DNA from: Streptomyces sparsogenes
Lineage (GTDB): Bacteria > Actinomycetota > Actinomycetes > Streptomycetales > Streptomycetaceae
Direction: 5' to 3'
DNA length: 33,007 nucleotides
Assembly: GCF_001704635.1 (NCBI RefSeq)
Contig: NZ_MAXF01000187.1
Location: 1-33,007, forward strand
Position numbers and translations under genes: made by a program. This document shows, piece by piece, positions 23,205-30,912 of this stretch. The notes beneath the pieces are model-generated. The model saw nothing but the letters and a program-made list of their open reading frames with translations, did no database searches and was not told the origin of the DNA. How positions within the stretch are numbered: position 1 is the first letter of the stretch; each line of letters opens with the position of its first letter.

Positions 23205-23410
23205 TGGCGAACCTGCCCGAGGACATCGTGGACCGGATCAGGGCCCTGGAACGGCAGGTCCACCGGCTCACCACCTACGTCAACAGCAAGCCCGGCGGGA
23301 TGCCGGGGACGCTGGAGGCCGCGGAGCCGCCGGGGCCGCCGGCACCGCCCGCCGGAGAGGACCCCGTGGACGGGCCGCCGGGCGACGGTACGGCCGACGG
23401 CGGGGGGTGA
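23204..23410 (+). CDS. small coupled protein at the end of the tail-like operon
   Basis: Protein of 68 aa whose ATG shares its A with the previous stop (TGATG). An AGGAGG lies within the upstream gene end. Residues 1-30 form one amphipathic helix (LPEDIVDRIRALERQVHRLTTYV). The rest is Pro/Gly/Asp-rich and disordered. Similar short helix-plus-tail proteins end actinophage tail operons, but no function is known. The helix could trimerise. Confidence 0.65.
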   Translation: MANLPEDIVDRIRALERQVHRLTTYVNSKPGGMPGTLEAAEPPGPPAPPAGEDPVDGPPGDGTADGGG

Positions 23411-23435
23411 CCGGTGGGCGGGTCCCCGCGGACCG

Positions 23436-24806
23436 TCAGACGCTGCCGAAGAGCTGGGTCCAGTACGTGCCGGCCCGGCTCCCCGTCGCGTAGCCGATCC
23501 CGAGGTGGCTGAACTCCGGCTTCAGGATGTTCGCACGGTGTCCGGGGCTGTTCAGCCAGCCGCGGACCACCTCCTCGGGGGTGCGCTGACCGCACGCGAT
23601 GTTCTCGCCGATGCCGCGGTGGCGGGATCCGGCGGCCCTGGCCCGGTCCCACGGTTCTCCGCCCTCGGGCGTGGTGTGGGCGTAGAAGTCGCGGGCCACC
23701 ATGTCCTCGCTGTGCCGCTGCGCGGCCACGGTCAGCTGGGGGTTTGGGGCCAGCGGCGGCAGTCCGGCCGCGGCCCGCTCCGCGTTGGTGAGCGCCAGGA
23801 CGGCGGCGGCGGTGCGGGCCAGGCCCGCCGCCGTGAACGGCTGCGCCCACAGCACGGTCCAGAAGGTCTCCCCCGAGCGGCCGCCCACGGCCCGGCCCGT
23901 CCCGACATGCGCGACCGAGGGATCCCGGAACGGCGCGCCGCGCTCGCCGTCGGCGAGGCAGTAGTCCATGAACTCGGCCGCCGTACGGGGCCCGGAGACG
24001 AGGTGCTCGGCGATGGTCAGCGGGGCGTAGCCGGCGGCGGCGATCCGGTGGAAGACCGAGGTGCCGTCGGGGCTCTCGAGGCCGAGGCGGCCCCGCGCGG
24101 CCATGGCGTCGGCGTGGGCCCGGGCGGCCGTGCTCAGCCGCGGGTCGAGGGCGACGGCGGGGATCCCGGCGCGGGACCGCGCGCCGTTGACCAGGCCGAG
24201 GAAGCCGTCGGGGTCGCAAGGGGCGGCGGCCGGGGGCGCGGAGAGCTGCGGGGGCGACGGGGGCGCGTAGGGCTGCGGGGGCACGGAGAGCTGCGGGGGC
24301 TGCGGGGGTGGCGGGGGCTGCCCGCCGTCGTCCGCGACGTCGACCCCGAAGTCCCGGGCCAGCCCGGCCAGTCCCTCCGCGTAGCCCTGCCCCAGGGCCC
24401 GCACCTTCCACCCGTCGCCGCGCCGGTAGAGCTCGGCGAGCAGCAGCACCGTCTCCCGGGTCGGGCGCGGCGGTGTGAAGCGGAGGGGCGGCGCCCCGCC
24501 CTCCCCCGTCACGGTCATGGTGGGGACGGGCAGCCGGCCGAGCGGCACACCGGGGTCGGCGGGGCTGATGACCACCGTGACGCGGCTCGCGCCGGGCCGC
24601 AGCCGCGCGGGCCGCACCGTGACGGTGTCGCCGTCCAAACGGGCGCCGGGCGCGGACGGCTGGTTGAAGAAGACGAAGTCGGCGTCCCCCGCGACCTTTC
24701 CGTCCTCGCCGGTGATCAGCACGGACAGGTCGAAGGGACCCGGCACCCGGATCGCCAGCGCACCGCCGGGTACCGGCGCGTTTCCGCCGGGAACCAGTTC
24801 GCCCAT
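23436..24806 (-). CDS. TerD domain fused to two CAP (SCP/YkwD) domains
   Basis: Protein of 456 aa starting at ATG 24806. Residues 1-157 are a TerD-type calcium-binding stress domain (FDLSVLITGEDGKVAGDADFVFFNQ; VTVVISPADP; ELYRRGDGWKVRALGQGY). Residues 162-196 are a Pro/Gln linker with PPQLS/PPQPYAPP repeats. Residues 200-324 are a degenerate CAP domain (LVNGARSRAGIPAVALDPRLSTAARAHADAM). Residues 333-456 are a canonical CAP domain with His365, Glu401 (GENIA), His423 (SPGHRANIL) and LGIGYATGSRAGTYWTQLF. There is no signal peptide, which is odd for CAP proteins. It converges with the tail-like operon, 25 bp apart. Confidence 0.85.
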   Translation of the reverse strand: MGELVPGGNAPVPGGALAIRVPGPFDLSVLITGEDGKVAGDADFVFFNQPSAPGARLDGDTVTVRPARLRPGASRVTVVISPADPGVPLGRLPVPTMTVTGEGGAPPLRFTPPRPTRETVLLLAELYRRGDGWKVRALGQGYAEGLAGLARDFGVDVADDGGQPPPPPQPPQLSVPPQPYAPPSPPQLSAPPAAAPCDPDGFLGLVNGARSRAGIPAVALDPRLSTAARAHADAMAARGRLGLESPDGTSVFHRIAAAGYAPLTIAEHLVSGPRTAAEFMDYCLADGERGAPFRDPSVAHVGTGRAVGGRSGETFWTVLWAQPFTAAGLARTAAAVLALTNAERAAAGLPPLAPNPQLTVAAQRHSEDMVARDFYAHTTPEGGEPWDRARAAGSRHRGIGENIACGQRTPEEVVRGWLNSPGHRANILKPEFSHLGIGYATGSRAGTYWTQLFGSV

Positions 24807-24888
24807 GTCCCACCCAACGCCGCGGCCCCGCCAGGGGTTCCGGGCGGCGGCCCGGCCCGTCCCGGCCGACCGTGATGACCGGCCGTCG

Positions 24889-24936
24889 CGAGACGGTTCA
24901 CGGCCCCGGAGGCGATCGGGATGTGAGATCGTCTCG
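24889..24936 (+). promoter_or_regulatory. operator-like element upstream of AraC gene
   Basis: CGAGACGGTTCAC (24889-24901) is followed 23 bases later by GAGATCGTCTCG (24925-24936), which ends two bases before the ATG. GAGA-TCG-TCTC is a small palindrome. The same two motifs, in the same order and orientation and nearly the same spacing, occur at 26775-26823 before the NmrA-like gene. This suggests binding by the AraC protein, and the position at the start codon fits autorepression. Confidence 0.5.
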
Positions 24937-24938
24937 CC

Positions 24939-25892
24939 ATGGATGTTCTCGACGACCATCTCGGTGGCGTACGGGCGCGGGGCGCGGCGTTCTGCCGGTC
25001 GGTGGTCGAACCGCCGTGGGGCGTGCGGTTCACCGGGCCGGTGCCGCTCGCCCTCGCCACGGTGCTCACCGGCGACGCCTGGATCACCGTGGCGGGCTCG
25101 GCCCCGGCCTTGCTGCGCGAGGGGGACATCGCGCTGATCCGCGCCGCCCGGCCGTTCACCGTCTCCGACGACCCGGACACCCCGCCCCGGATCGTCATCG
25201 AGGACGAGACCACGTGCTACACGGTCGGCGACGGCCCCCCGCTGGGCAGCGACGACCTGGTCCTCGGGCCGCGCACGTGCGGTCTCGAGCCCGACGCGAC
25301 CGACACCTTCATCGTCGCGGGCTACCCGATCCGCGGCGATGTGGGTGACCGGCTGCTGCGCTCCCTCCCGGATCTGGCGATCGTCCCGGACGGGCCGGAT
25401 CTGGCGCCGCTGTCCGGTCTGCTGGCCACCGAGATCGTCGGGGAGGAGCCGGGCCAGCAGGTCGTCCTCGACCGGTTGCTGGACATGCTGTTGGTCAAGG
25501 CGTTGCGCCGGTGGTTCGAGCGGCCGGACGCCGAGCCGCCGGCCGGATACCGCGCCCTGGCCGACGCGCGCGTGGGACGCGCGCTGCGGGCCCTGCACGA
25601 GGCCCCCGGGCGGCCGTGGACGGTCGCGGCCCTGGCGGCGGAGGCCGGGCTGTCCCGGGCCGCGTTCGCCCGCACGTTCACCGAGCTGGTGGGGGTGCCG
25701 CCGATGACCTATGTGACCGAGTGGCGCATGGCGCTGGCCGCCGACCTGCTGCGGGAGCGGGGGGCGAGCGTGGCGTCGGTGGCCCGTCGCATCGGCTACG
25801 CGGACGGTTTCGCGTTCAGCAATGCCTTCAAGCGGGTCCGGGGCCGGCCGCCGAGCGCCGTCATCGCCGAGGCCCGTGGGGGCCGGCCCTGA
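24939..25892 (+). CDS. AraC-family regulator with cupin-like effector domain
   Basis: Regulator of 317 aa, ATG 24939. The N-terminal half is a cupin-type effector domain (RSVVEPPWGVRFTGPVPLALATVLTGDAWITVAG; LLREGDIALIRAARPFTVSDD). A helical linker (LDRLLDMLLVKALRRWFER) is followed by the double HTH at about 215-310 (WTVAALAAEAGLSRAAFARTFTELVGVPPMTYVTEWRMALAADLL; SVASVARRIGYADGFAFSNAFKRVRGRPP). It converges with the NmrA-like gene 21 bp away. The two genes share an upstream motif pair, so that oxidoreductase is the likely target. Confidence 0.93.
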   Translation: MDVLDDHLGGVRARGAAFCRSVVEPPWGVRFTGPVPLALATVLTGDAWITVAGSAPALLREGDIALIRAARPFTVSDDPDTPPRIVIEDETTCYTVGDGPPLGSDDLVLGPRTCGLEPDATDTFIVAGYPIRGDVGDRLLRSLPDLAIVPDGPDLAPLSGLLATEIVGEEPGQQVVLDRLLDMLLVKALRRWFERPDAEPPAGYRALADARVGRALRALHEAPGRPWTVAALAAEAGLSRAAFARTFTELVGVPPMTYVTEWRMALAADLLRERGASVASVARRIGYADGFAFSNAFKRVRGRPPSAVIAEARGGRP

Positions 25893-25912
25893 ACCGTCAC
25901 CGGACGCGGCGG

Positions 25913-26752
25913 TCAGTCCGAGCCGGCTGTCCACGCGCCCGAGGCGGCGGCCTCCTTGACGAAGTCGGCGAAGGAGCGCGGCGGGCGGCCCAGCGCGCGC
26001 CGCACGCCGTCGCCGACCGTCTCGCCCGCTCCCCGGCCGATCGCCTCCATCAGGTCCGCCACGGCCCGGACGGTGTCGTCCGGGTATCCCTGCCCGGACA
26101 GGGCGGCGACGTAGGTGTCCCGGTCGACCGGGGTGTAGCGGACCTCGCGCCCCGACGCCTCGGAGATGAGGGCGGCGACGGTGCGGAAGGAGAGCGCCTC
26201 CGGCCCGGTCACCTCGTACACCTGGCCCGCGTGGGCGTCACCGGTGAGCGCGGCGACGGCCACGTCGGCGATGTCGGCGACGTCGACGAACGCCTCGCGC
26301 CCCTCCCCGGCGGGCAGGGCCAGCTCTCCGGACATGACCGGTTCGAGGAGGAAGTCCTCGCTGAAGTTCTGCGCGAACCATCCCGCGCGCAGGATCGTCC
26401 AGCGCGGGACCGCCTCGCGCACCAGGGTTTCGAGCGGCTCCTGGTCCGGGTGGGCGCCGCCGCCCTCCCCGCGGGCCGACAGCAGGACGATGCGCTCGAC
26501 GCCCTCCCGCGCGGCCCGCCGGATGAAGGCGGTGACGTCGGCGAGGTCCACGAACTCGACCATCGGGACCAGGTACACGGCCCGGACGCCCTCCAGGGCG
26601 GGGCCCCAGGTCGCCGGGTCGCCGTAGTCGAACAGGGTCGCGGTGGAACGGGAGGCGGCGCGGACGGGGAGGTCGAGGTCGCGCAGGCGGGCGACCACGC
26701 GGCGGCCGGTCTTGCCACGGCCGCCCAGGACGAGAATCGGTGCTTGGCTCAT
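25913..26752 (-). CDS. NmrA-like NAD(P)-binding oxidoreductase
   Basis: Atypical SDR of 279 aa starting at ATG 26752. Cofactor motif VLGGRGKTGRRV has Gly10-x-x-Gly13-x-x-Gly16. Then ASRST, DYGDPATWGPALEGVRAVYLVP, and IVLLSARGEGG follow. The region RWTILRAGWFAQNFSEDFLL is typical of NmrA/quinone-reductase-2 (QorB-like) proteins. No YxxxK dyad is seen, as usual in the NmrA group. These act as NAD(P)H sensors or quinone reductases. The neighbour AraC regulator and shared operators point to a small inducible redox/detoxification unit. Confidence 0.9.
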   Translation of the reverse strand: MSQAPILVLGGRGKTGRRVVARLRDLDLPVRAASRSTATLFDYGDPATWGPALEGVRAVYLVPMVEFVDLADVTAFIRRAAREGVERIVLLSARGEGGGAHPDQEPLETLVREAVPRWTILRAGWFAQNFSEDFLLEPVMSGELALPAGEGREAFVDVADIADVAVAALTGDAHAGQVYEVTGPEALSFRTVAALISEASGREVRYTPVDRDTYVAALSGQGYPDDTVRAVADLMEAIGRGAGETVGDGVRRALGRPPRSFADFVKEAAASGAWTAGSD

Positions 26753-26774
26753 GCCCCCATCACACCGCTCCCGC

Positions 26775-26859
26775 CGAGACGTTCACATGGCCGTGGCGCT
26801 CGTACGCATGCGAGATCGTCTCGTCGTGCCGGACCGTCTCGTCGTACCGGGTCGTCTCG
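26775..26859. promoter_or_regulatory. operator-like element and CGTCTCG iterons upstream of NmrA-like gene
   Basis: CGAGACGTTCAC (26775-26786) and CGAGATCGTCTCG (26811-26823) repeat the pair seen before the AraC gene. Two 18-base units (26824-26841 and 26842-26859) follow, each ending in CGTCTCG. CGTCTCG therefore recurs at 26817, 26835 and 26853 in an exact 18-bp period. The last unit touches the stop codon of the kinase gene. The array lies 60-107 bases upstream of the NmrA-like start, a normal place for AraC half-sites. Confidence 0.6.
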
Positions 26860-28317
26860 TCACACGTCGAGGGACGAGGACCGGTCTTCCGCGGCCGGTG
26901 CGGTCAGCGGGAGGCGCACCTGGAAGCGGGTGTCCCCCGGCGCCGACTCGACGCGCAGGTCGCCGTGGTGCTTGTTGACGACGATGCGCCAGGAGATGTC
27001 CAGGCCGAGCCCGGTGCCCTCGCCCACCGGCTTGGTGGTGAAGAACGGGTCGAAGACGCGGTCGCGGATGTCCGCGGGAATGCCGGGTCCCGTGTCGCCG
27101 AACTCGACGAGCAGCCGGTCGCCGTCGCGGGCGGTGCGCACGGTCAGGGTGCCCTGGCCGTCCACGCTGTTCATGGCGGAGACCGCGTTGTCGATCAGGT
27201 TGGTCCACACCTGGTTGAGTTCCCCCGGGTAGGCGGGGATCCTCGGCAGCGTGCGGTCGTAGTCCTTGACCACGGTGACGCGCGGGCCGATCTTGGCGGA
27301 GAGCATCAGCAGGGTGGAGTCGAGCAGTTCGTGCACATCGGCGTTCTGGTGGGGCGCGCGGTCGAGTTGCGAGTACTGCCGGGCGGCGTGGACGAGGCCC
27401 GAGACACGGGTGGTGGATTCCTCGATCTCGTTCATGAGGAGCTCGGTCTCGACGGTGTAGTTCAGCCACCGTACGGCCCCTTCGAGGGTCTCCTCGCCCA
27501 CCGCGTCCGCGACCTGGTCCAGCCAGTCGGTGTCGAGGCCGGCCTGGACGAACGTCGGCGCCAGCCGCCATCCGTCCGCGATGCCGTGGTCGTCCAGCCA
27601 GTCGGAGATCGTGTCCTCGCGGTCCGAGGCCTCCAGCGGGCTCAGGGCGGGGGCCTTGGCGACGCGCTCGGCCGTGCGCTCCTGGATCTCGACGAGGGTC
27701 GCCAGGGTGTCCCGCCGGTACGGGCCGGCCGCGATGGCGCCGAGCTTGTGGCGCATTCCGGCGACCCGCTCCCGGAGCGCCGAGGTGGCCCGCACCGCGG
27801 CGGCGGCCGGGTTGTTCAGCTCGTGGGTGAGGCCCGCCGACAGCGAGCCCAGCGCCAGCAGCCGCTCGCGCTGCCCGATGGCCTGCTGGGTGTTCTTGTT
27901 GCCGAAGAAGAACCCTTCCAGCAGGTGGACCGGCATGGGGAACCACTCGTGCATGATGCGGGAGAACGTCTCGGCGGGCAGCACGAAGAACCGTGAGGGC
28001 TCGACCACGCGCAGGGAGCTGTTGTACACCTGCCGGACCCGGTCGCCCAGATAGGCGTGGAAGGCCCCCGCGTAGACCCCCCGGGCGGAGCTTCGGTTCA
28101 CCTCCACGTCCTGGGAGCCGACCCGGCGGGAGAGCACGAGCGTCCCCTCGAGCAGCACGTAGAAGCAGGTGGCCGGGTCGCCCTCGGCGTACACGGGCCC
28201 GGGCTCGAACCGCTCCACCCGGCCTTCGCGGCACAGCCGCTCGAGCTGCTCGGGGGCCAGCTTCTCGAACAGGAAGAGGGAGCCGATCTCCTCCCGGCTG
28301 CACGGCAGCCCGCTCAC
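26860..28317 (-). CDS. histidine kinase with N-terminal cyclic-nucleotide-binding domain
   Basis: Soluble kinase of 485 aa from GTG 28317, overlapping the upstream stop by 4 bp. Residues 1-130 are a CAP_ED/cNMP-binding fold (LFLFEKLAPEQLERLCREGRVERFEPGPVYAEGDPATCFYVLLEGTLVLSRR). The phosphoacceptor box is GSLSAGLTHELNNPAAAAVRA (His165). A long helical insert holds LDDHGIADGWRLAPTFVQAGLDTDWL. The ATPase part has N377 (WTNLIDNAVSAMN), DTGPGIP and GEGTGLGLDISWRIV. There is no membrane helix. The overlap with the receiver-containing flavoprotein gene makes that protein the likely partner. The arginine usual in cAMP pockets (RxA) is not obvious, so the ligand is uncertain. Confidence 0.93.
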   Translation of the reverse strand: MSGLPCSREEIGSLFLFEKLAPEQLERLCREGRVERFEPGPVYAEGDPATCFYVLLEGTLVLSRRVGSQDVEVNRSSARGVYAGAFHAYLGDRVRQVYNSSLRVVEPSRFFVLPAETFSRIMHEWFPMPVHLLEGFFFGNKNTQQAIGQRERLLALGSLSAGLTHELNNPAAAAVRATSALRERVAGMRHKLGAIAAGPYRRDTLATLVEIQERTAERVAKAPALSPLEASDREDTISDWLDDHGIADGWRLAPTFVQAGLDTDWLDQVADAVGEETLEGAVRWLNYTVETELLMNEIEESTTRVSGLVHAARQYSQLDRAPHQNADVHELLDSTLLMLSAKIGPRVTVVKDYDRTLPRIPAYPGELNQVWTNLIDNAVSAMNSVDGQGTLTVRTARDGDRLLVEFGDTGPGIPADIRDRVFDPFFTTKPVGEGTGLGLDISWRIVVNKHHGDLRVESAPGDTRFQVRLPLTAPAAEDRSSSLDV

Positions 28318-30017
28318 GACTGCTCCAGATACCGGTGCACCAGCATGACCGCCATGGCTCCCTCTCCGACGGCGGAGGCGACGCGCTTGGCGGACTCGGC
28401 CCGCGCGTCACCCGCCACGAACACCCCGGGGACGTTCGTCTCCAGGTGGTACGGCTGCCGGTCCAGCGTCCAGTCGGCCGGGAGCTGCCCGCCGGCGGTC
28501 AGATCGGGGCCGGTCAGGATGAATCCGCGGGAGTCCCTGAGCACCGTGCCCTCCAGCCAGTCGGTCAGCGGGGCCGCGCCGATGAACACGAACATCCACT
28601 GGGCGTCGACGAGTTCGACGTGTCCGGTCTTGGTGTCGCGCAGGGCCAGCCGCTCCAGCTGGTGCGTGCCGTGGGCGGCCTCCACCACCGTGTTGGTGCG
28701 CACCGAGATCGTGGGCGCGGCCGTGACCTGCTGGATGAGGTAGTGCGACATGGAGGCCGACAGGGAGTCCCCGCGCACCACGAGGGTGACCGACTTGGCG
28801 CCCCGGGACAGGTACATGGCGGCCTGTCCGGCGGAGTTGGCGCCACCGACGATGTAGACGTCGTGGTTCTGGCAGGAGGCCGCTTCGGTGAGCGCGGAGC
28901 CGTAGAACACCCCGCACCCGGTCAGCTCGGTCACGCCGGGCGCCTCGAGCCGCCGGTACGCCACGCCGGTGGCGAGGATCACGCAGTGCGCGGCGATCGC
29001 GGACCCGTCCGAGAACCGCACCACGCGCGCCGCGCCGTTGACCTCCAGCCCGGTGACCTCCCGCGCGGTGAGTATCTCGGCGCCGAACTTCGCCGCCTGG
29101 CGGCGGGCCCGGTCCGTGAGCTGCGCCCCGGACACGCCGTCCGGGAAGCCCAGGTAGTTCTCGATCCGTGAGCTCTGGCCCGCCTGGCCACCGGTCGCCG
29201 AGCGCTCCACCAGCACCGTCCGGAGGCCCTCGGAGGCCCCGTACACGGCCGCGCCGAGCCCGGCGGGCCCGCCGCCGATCACGACGAGGTCGTAGAAGTC
29301 GGCCGTCGGGGTGGTCGCCAGACCCACCTGGGCGGCCAGCTCCCGGTCCTCCGGTTCGACCAGCGCCGTGCCGTCCGGGGTGACCACGAGCGGGAGCCGC
29401 AGGCCGTCCTGGCCCGCCGCGGAGAGCAGCCGCCGGCCTTCCGGTTCATCGGAGGAGTACCAGCGGTACGGCACCTGGTTGCGGGCCAGGAACTCCCGTA
29501 CGTCCGAGGAGCGGGCCGACCAGCGGTGTCCGACGACCTTGGTGATGAGCACCGGCCGGTGTTCGCTGGCCCGCCAGGTCTCCAGCAGGTCGTCGAGGAC
29601 CGGGTAGAGCTTCTCCTCCGGCGGGTCCCAGGGCTTGAGCAGATAGTGGTCGAGGTCGACCACATTGATGGCGTCGATGGCCGCGTCGGTGTCCGCGTAC
29701 GCGGTCAGCAGCACCCGGCGGGCCCCGGGGTAGATGTCGAGCGCCTGCTCCAGGAACTCGATGCCGTTCATCCGTGGCATGCGGTAGTCGGCGAGGATCA
29801 CCGCCACCGCCTCGCCGCGCAGCTTCAGCTCGCGCAGCGCCTCGAGCGCGGACTCCCCGGACTCCGAGCGCACCACGCGGTGGGCCTGGCCGTAGCGTCG
29901 CCGCAGGTCACGGGCCACGGCACGGGACACTCCCGGGTCGTCGTCCACGGTCAGAATGACGGTCCGCGCGGTGGCCGCGGTGTCTGGGGTGGCCGCGGTG
30001 TCTGGGGCCTGTGCCAT
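28314..30017 (-). CDS. response regulator fused to glutaredoxin-like and thioredoxin-reductase-like domains
   Basis: Protein of 567 aa; ATG 30017 is chosen because a GGGAG lies upstream, whereas the frame open to 30134 adds low-complexity residues. Residues 19-140 are a receiver (D25-D27, phospho-Asp77 in ILADYRMPRMNG, Thr in LLTAYAD, Lys in LLKPWD). Residues about 165-240 resemble a glutaredoxin-like fold with WSARSS where the cysteine motif would be. Residues 244-567 are a thioredoxin-reductase-type flavoprotein: GGGPAG (248-253), ATGGQAGQSSRIENYLGFP, GGANSAG (391-397) and GVFVAGDAR. At the place of the redox CATC the sequence is GSAL (373-376). FAD and NAD(P)H binding look intact but disulfide reduction does not. 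It is cotranscribed with the kinase. Confidence 0.92.
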   Translation of the reverse strand: MAQAPDTAATPDTAATARTVILTVDDDPGVSRAVARDLRRRYGQAHRVVRSESGESALEALRELKLRGEAVAVILADYRMPRMNGIEFLEQALDIYPGARRVLLTAYADTDAAIDAINVVDLDHYLLKPWDPPEEKLYPVLDDLLETWRASEHRPVLITKVVGHRWSARSSDVREFLARNQVPYRWYSSDEPEGRRLLSAAGQDGLRLPLVVTPDGTALVEPEDRELAAQVGLATTPTADFYDLVVIGGGPAGLGAAVYGASEGLRTVLVERSATGGQAGQSSRIENYLGFPDGVSGAQLTDRARRQAAKFGAEILTAREVTGLEVNGAARVVRFSDGSAIAAHCVILATGVAYRRLEAPGVTELTGCGVFYGSALTEAASCQNHDVYIVGGANSAGQAAMYLSRGAKSVTLVVRGDSLSASMSHYLIQQVTAAPTISVRTNTVVEAAHGTHQLERLALRDTKTGHVELVDAQWMFVFIGAAPLTDWLEGTVLRDSRGFILTGPDLTAGGQLPADWTLDRQPYHLETNVPGVFVAGDARAESAKRVASAVGEGAMAVMLVHRYLEQS

Positions 30018-30176
30018 GCGTCTCCCACCCCGGCCGCTCGGCGCCACCTCTGGCGCCGCCGGTCCGGTCCGTGTACGTCCTGTACGTCCTGCGCCGGTGA
30101 TCCCATCGTATGGCCGCTCATCCCGCTTGGCCACGAAAAACCTGGTGGCGGAGGATCGTCCGCCGGGGGTGCCGCG

Positions 30177-30770
30177 CTACGGCGTGCTCGGGGCGAAGCC
30201 GTGCGGGGGGAACCGCCGCATCAGTCCCTCGGCCTCCGCCTCCAGTTGGCGTTGCTTGCGGAGACCGGCCCGGATCATGGCCGTCAGGGCCACGTCGAGG
30301 AGGGTGAAGAACGCGGCGGGGACCAGCAGGACCGCCTTGTCGCCGGTGAGGGCCTGGACGACCATCCCGCCGGCGACCAGCGCCACCACCACCATGACCG
30401 GCACCAGCTTGGCCGGCTTGCGCTCGCCTTTGATCATCGCCGCGTGGTTGCGGGCGGCGCGGGCGCTGAGCCCGTGGAACGCCGGGTGCGCCTGGGCCAC
30501 CTCCCAGGGCGTGCCGGGCGGCAGCGCCTCGTACCGCGCCGCCGGGTCGGGGTCGGGGACGAAGACCCGCTCACGGACGGACTTGTGGCCCCGGGTGCGG
30601 GCGTAGCGGTAGCCGTAGGCGGTGGCCAGCCGGGCGGCCTGGTCGGGCAGGAGCTGGGTGTTGGCGATCGCGACCTCGGGCCGGCCGTCGAACAGCGGCG
30701 CGTAGTCGGCCCGGCGCCGCTCCCCGAGGCGGGACAGGCGTTCGGAGAAGGTGCCGCGGTCGCTGCTCAT
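30177..30770 (-). CDS. two-helix membrane protein of unknown function
   Basis: Protein of 197 aa from ATG 30770. Residues 1-125 are soluble and charged (FSERLSRLGERRRADYAPLFDGRPEVAIANTQLLPDQAARLATAYGYRYARTRGHKSVRERVFVPD; PWEVAQAHPAFHGLSARAARNHAAM). Two adjacent membrane helices follow (KLVPVMVVVALVAGGMVVQAL; VLLVPAAFFTLLDVALTAMI), then a charged tail. Both ends are therefore predicted in the cytoplasm. No domain is recognised. It is 159 bp downstream-side neighbour of the flavoprotein gene and divergent from the AAC(3)-type gene. Confidence 0.75.
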   Translation of the reverse strand: MSSDRGTFSERLSRLGERRRADYAPLFDGRPEVAIANTQLLPDQAARLATAYGYRYARTRGHKSVRERVFVPDPDPAARYEALPPGTPWEVAQAHPAFHGLSARAARNHAAMIKGERKPAKLVPVMVVVALVAGGMVVQALTGDKAVLLVPAAFFTLLDVALTAMIRAGLRKQRQLEAEAEGLMRRFPPHGFAPSTP

Positions 30771-30912
30771 GGTGCTCCGGCTCTCAGGGGTCGGCTCGGG
30801 TGGGCAGATTAGCCCACCGCCGCGGAGCCCCTCGCCGTCGCCCTCGCCCCCCGGACCGCTGGGGATAATCCGGTTGCCCGGGGGCCGGGGTGCGGGGATA
30901 GGTTCGGCGATC

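Noticed and set aside
15361..23410. Contractile injection system
   Set aside because: There is no sheath, gp25-like, spike/PAAR or AAA+ ATPase gene. The frameshifted chaperone, Dit and hub order is that of siphophage tails.
23421..23434. GGTCC-CCGC-GGACC hairpin between the tail module and the TerD-CAP gene
   Set aside because: The stem has only 5 bp and no U-run, and it is common by chance at this GC content; too weak to call a terminator.
24807..25934. N-terminal extension of the TerD-CAP protein up to 25934 on the minus strand
   Set aside because: It is antisense to the AraC gene and of shadow composition. ATG 24806 begins exactly at the TerD domain.
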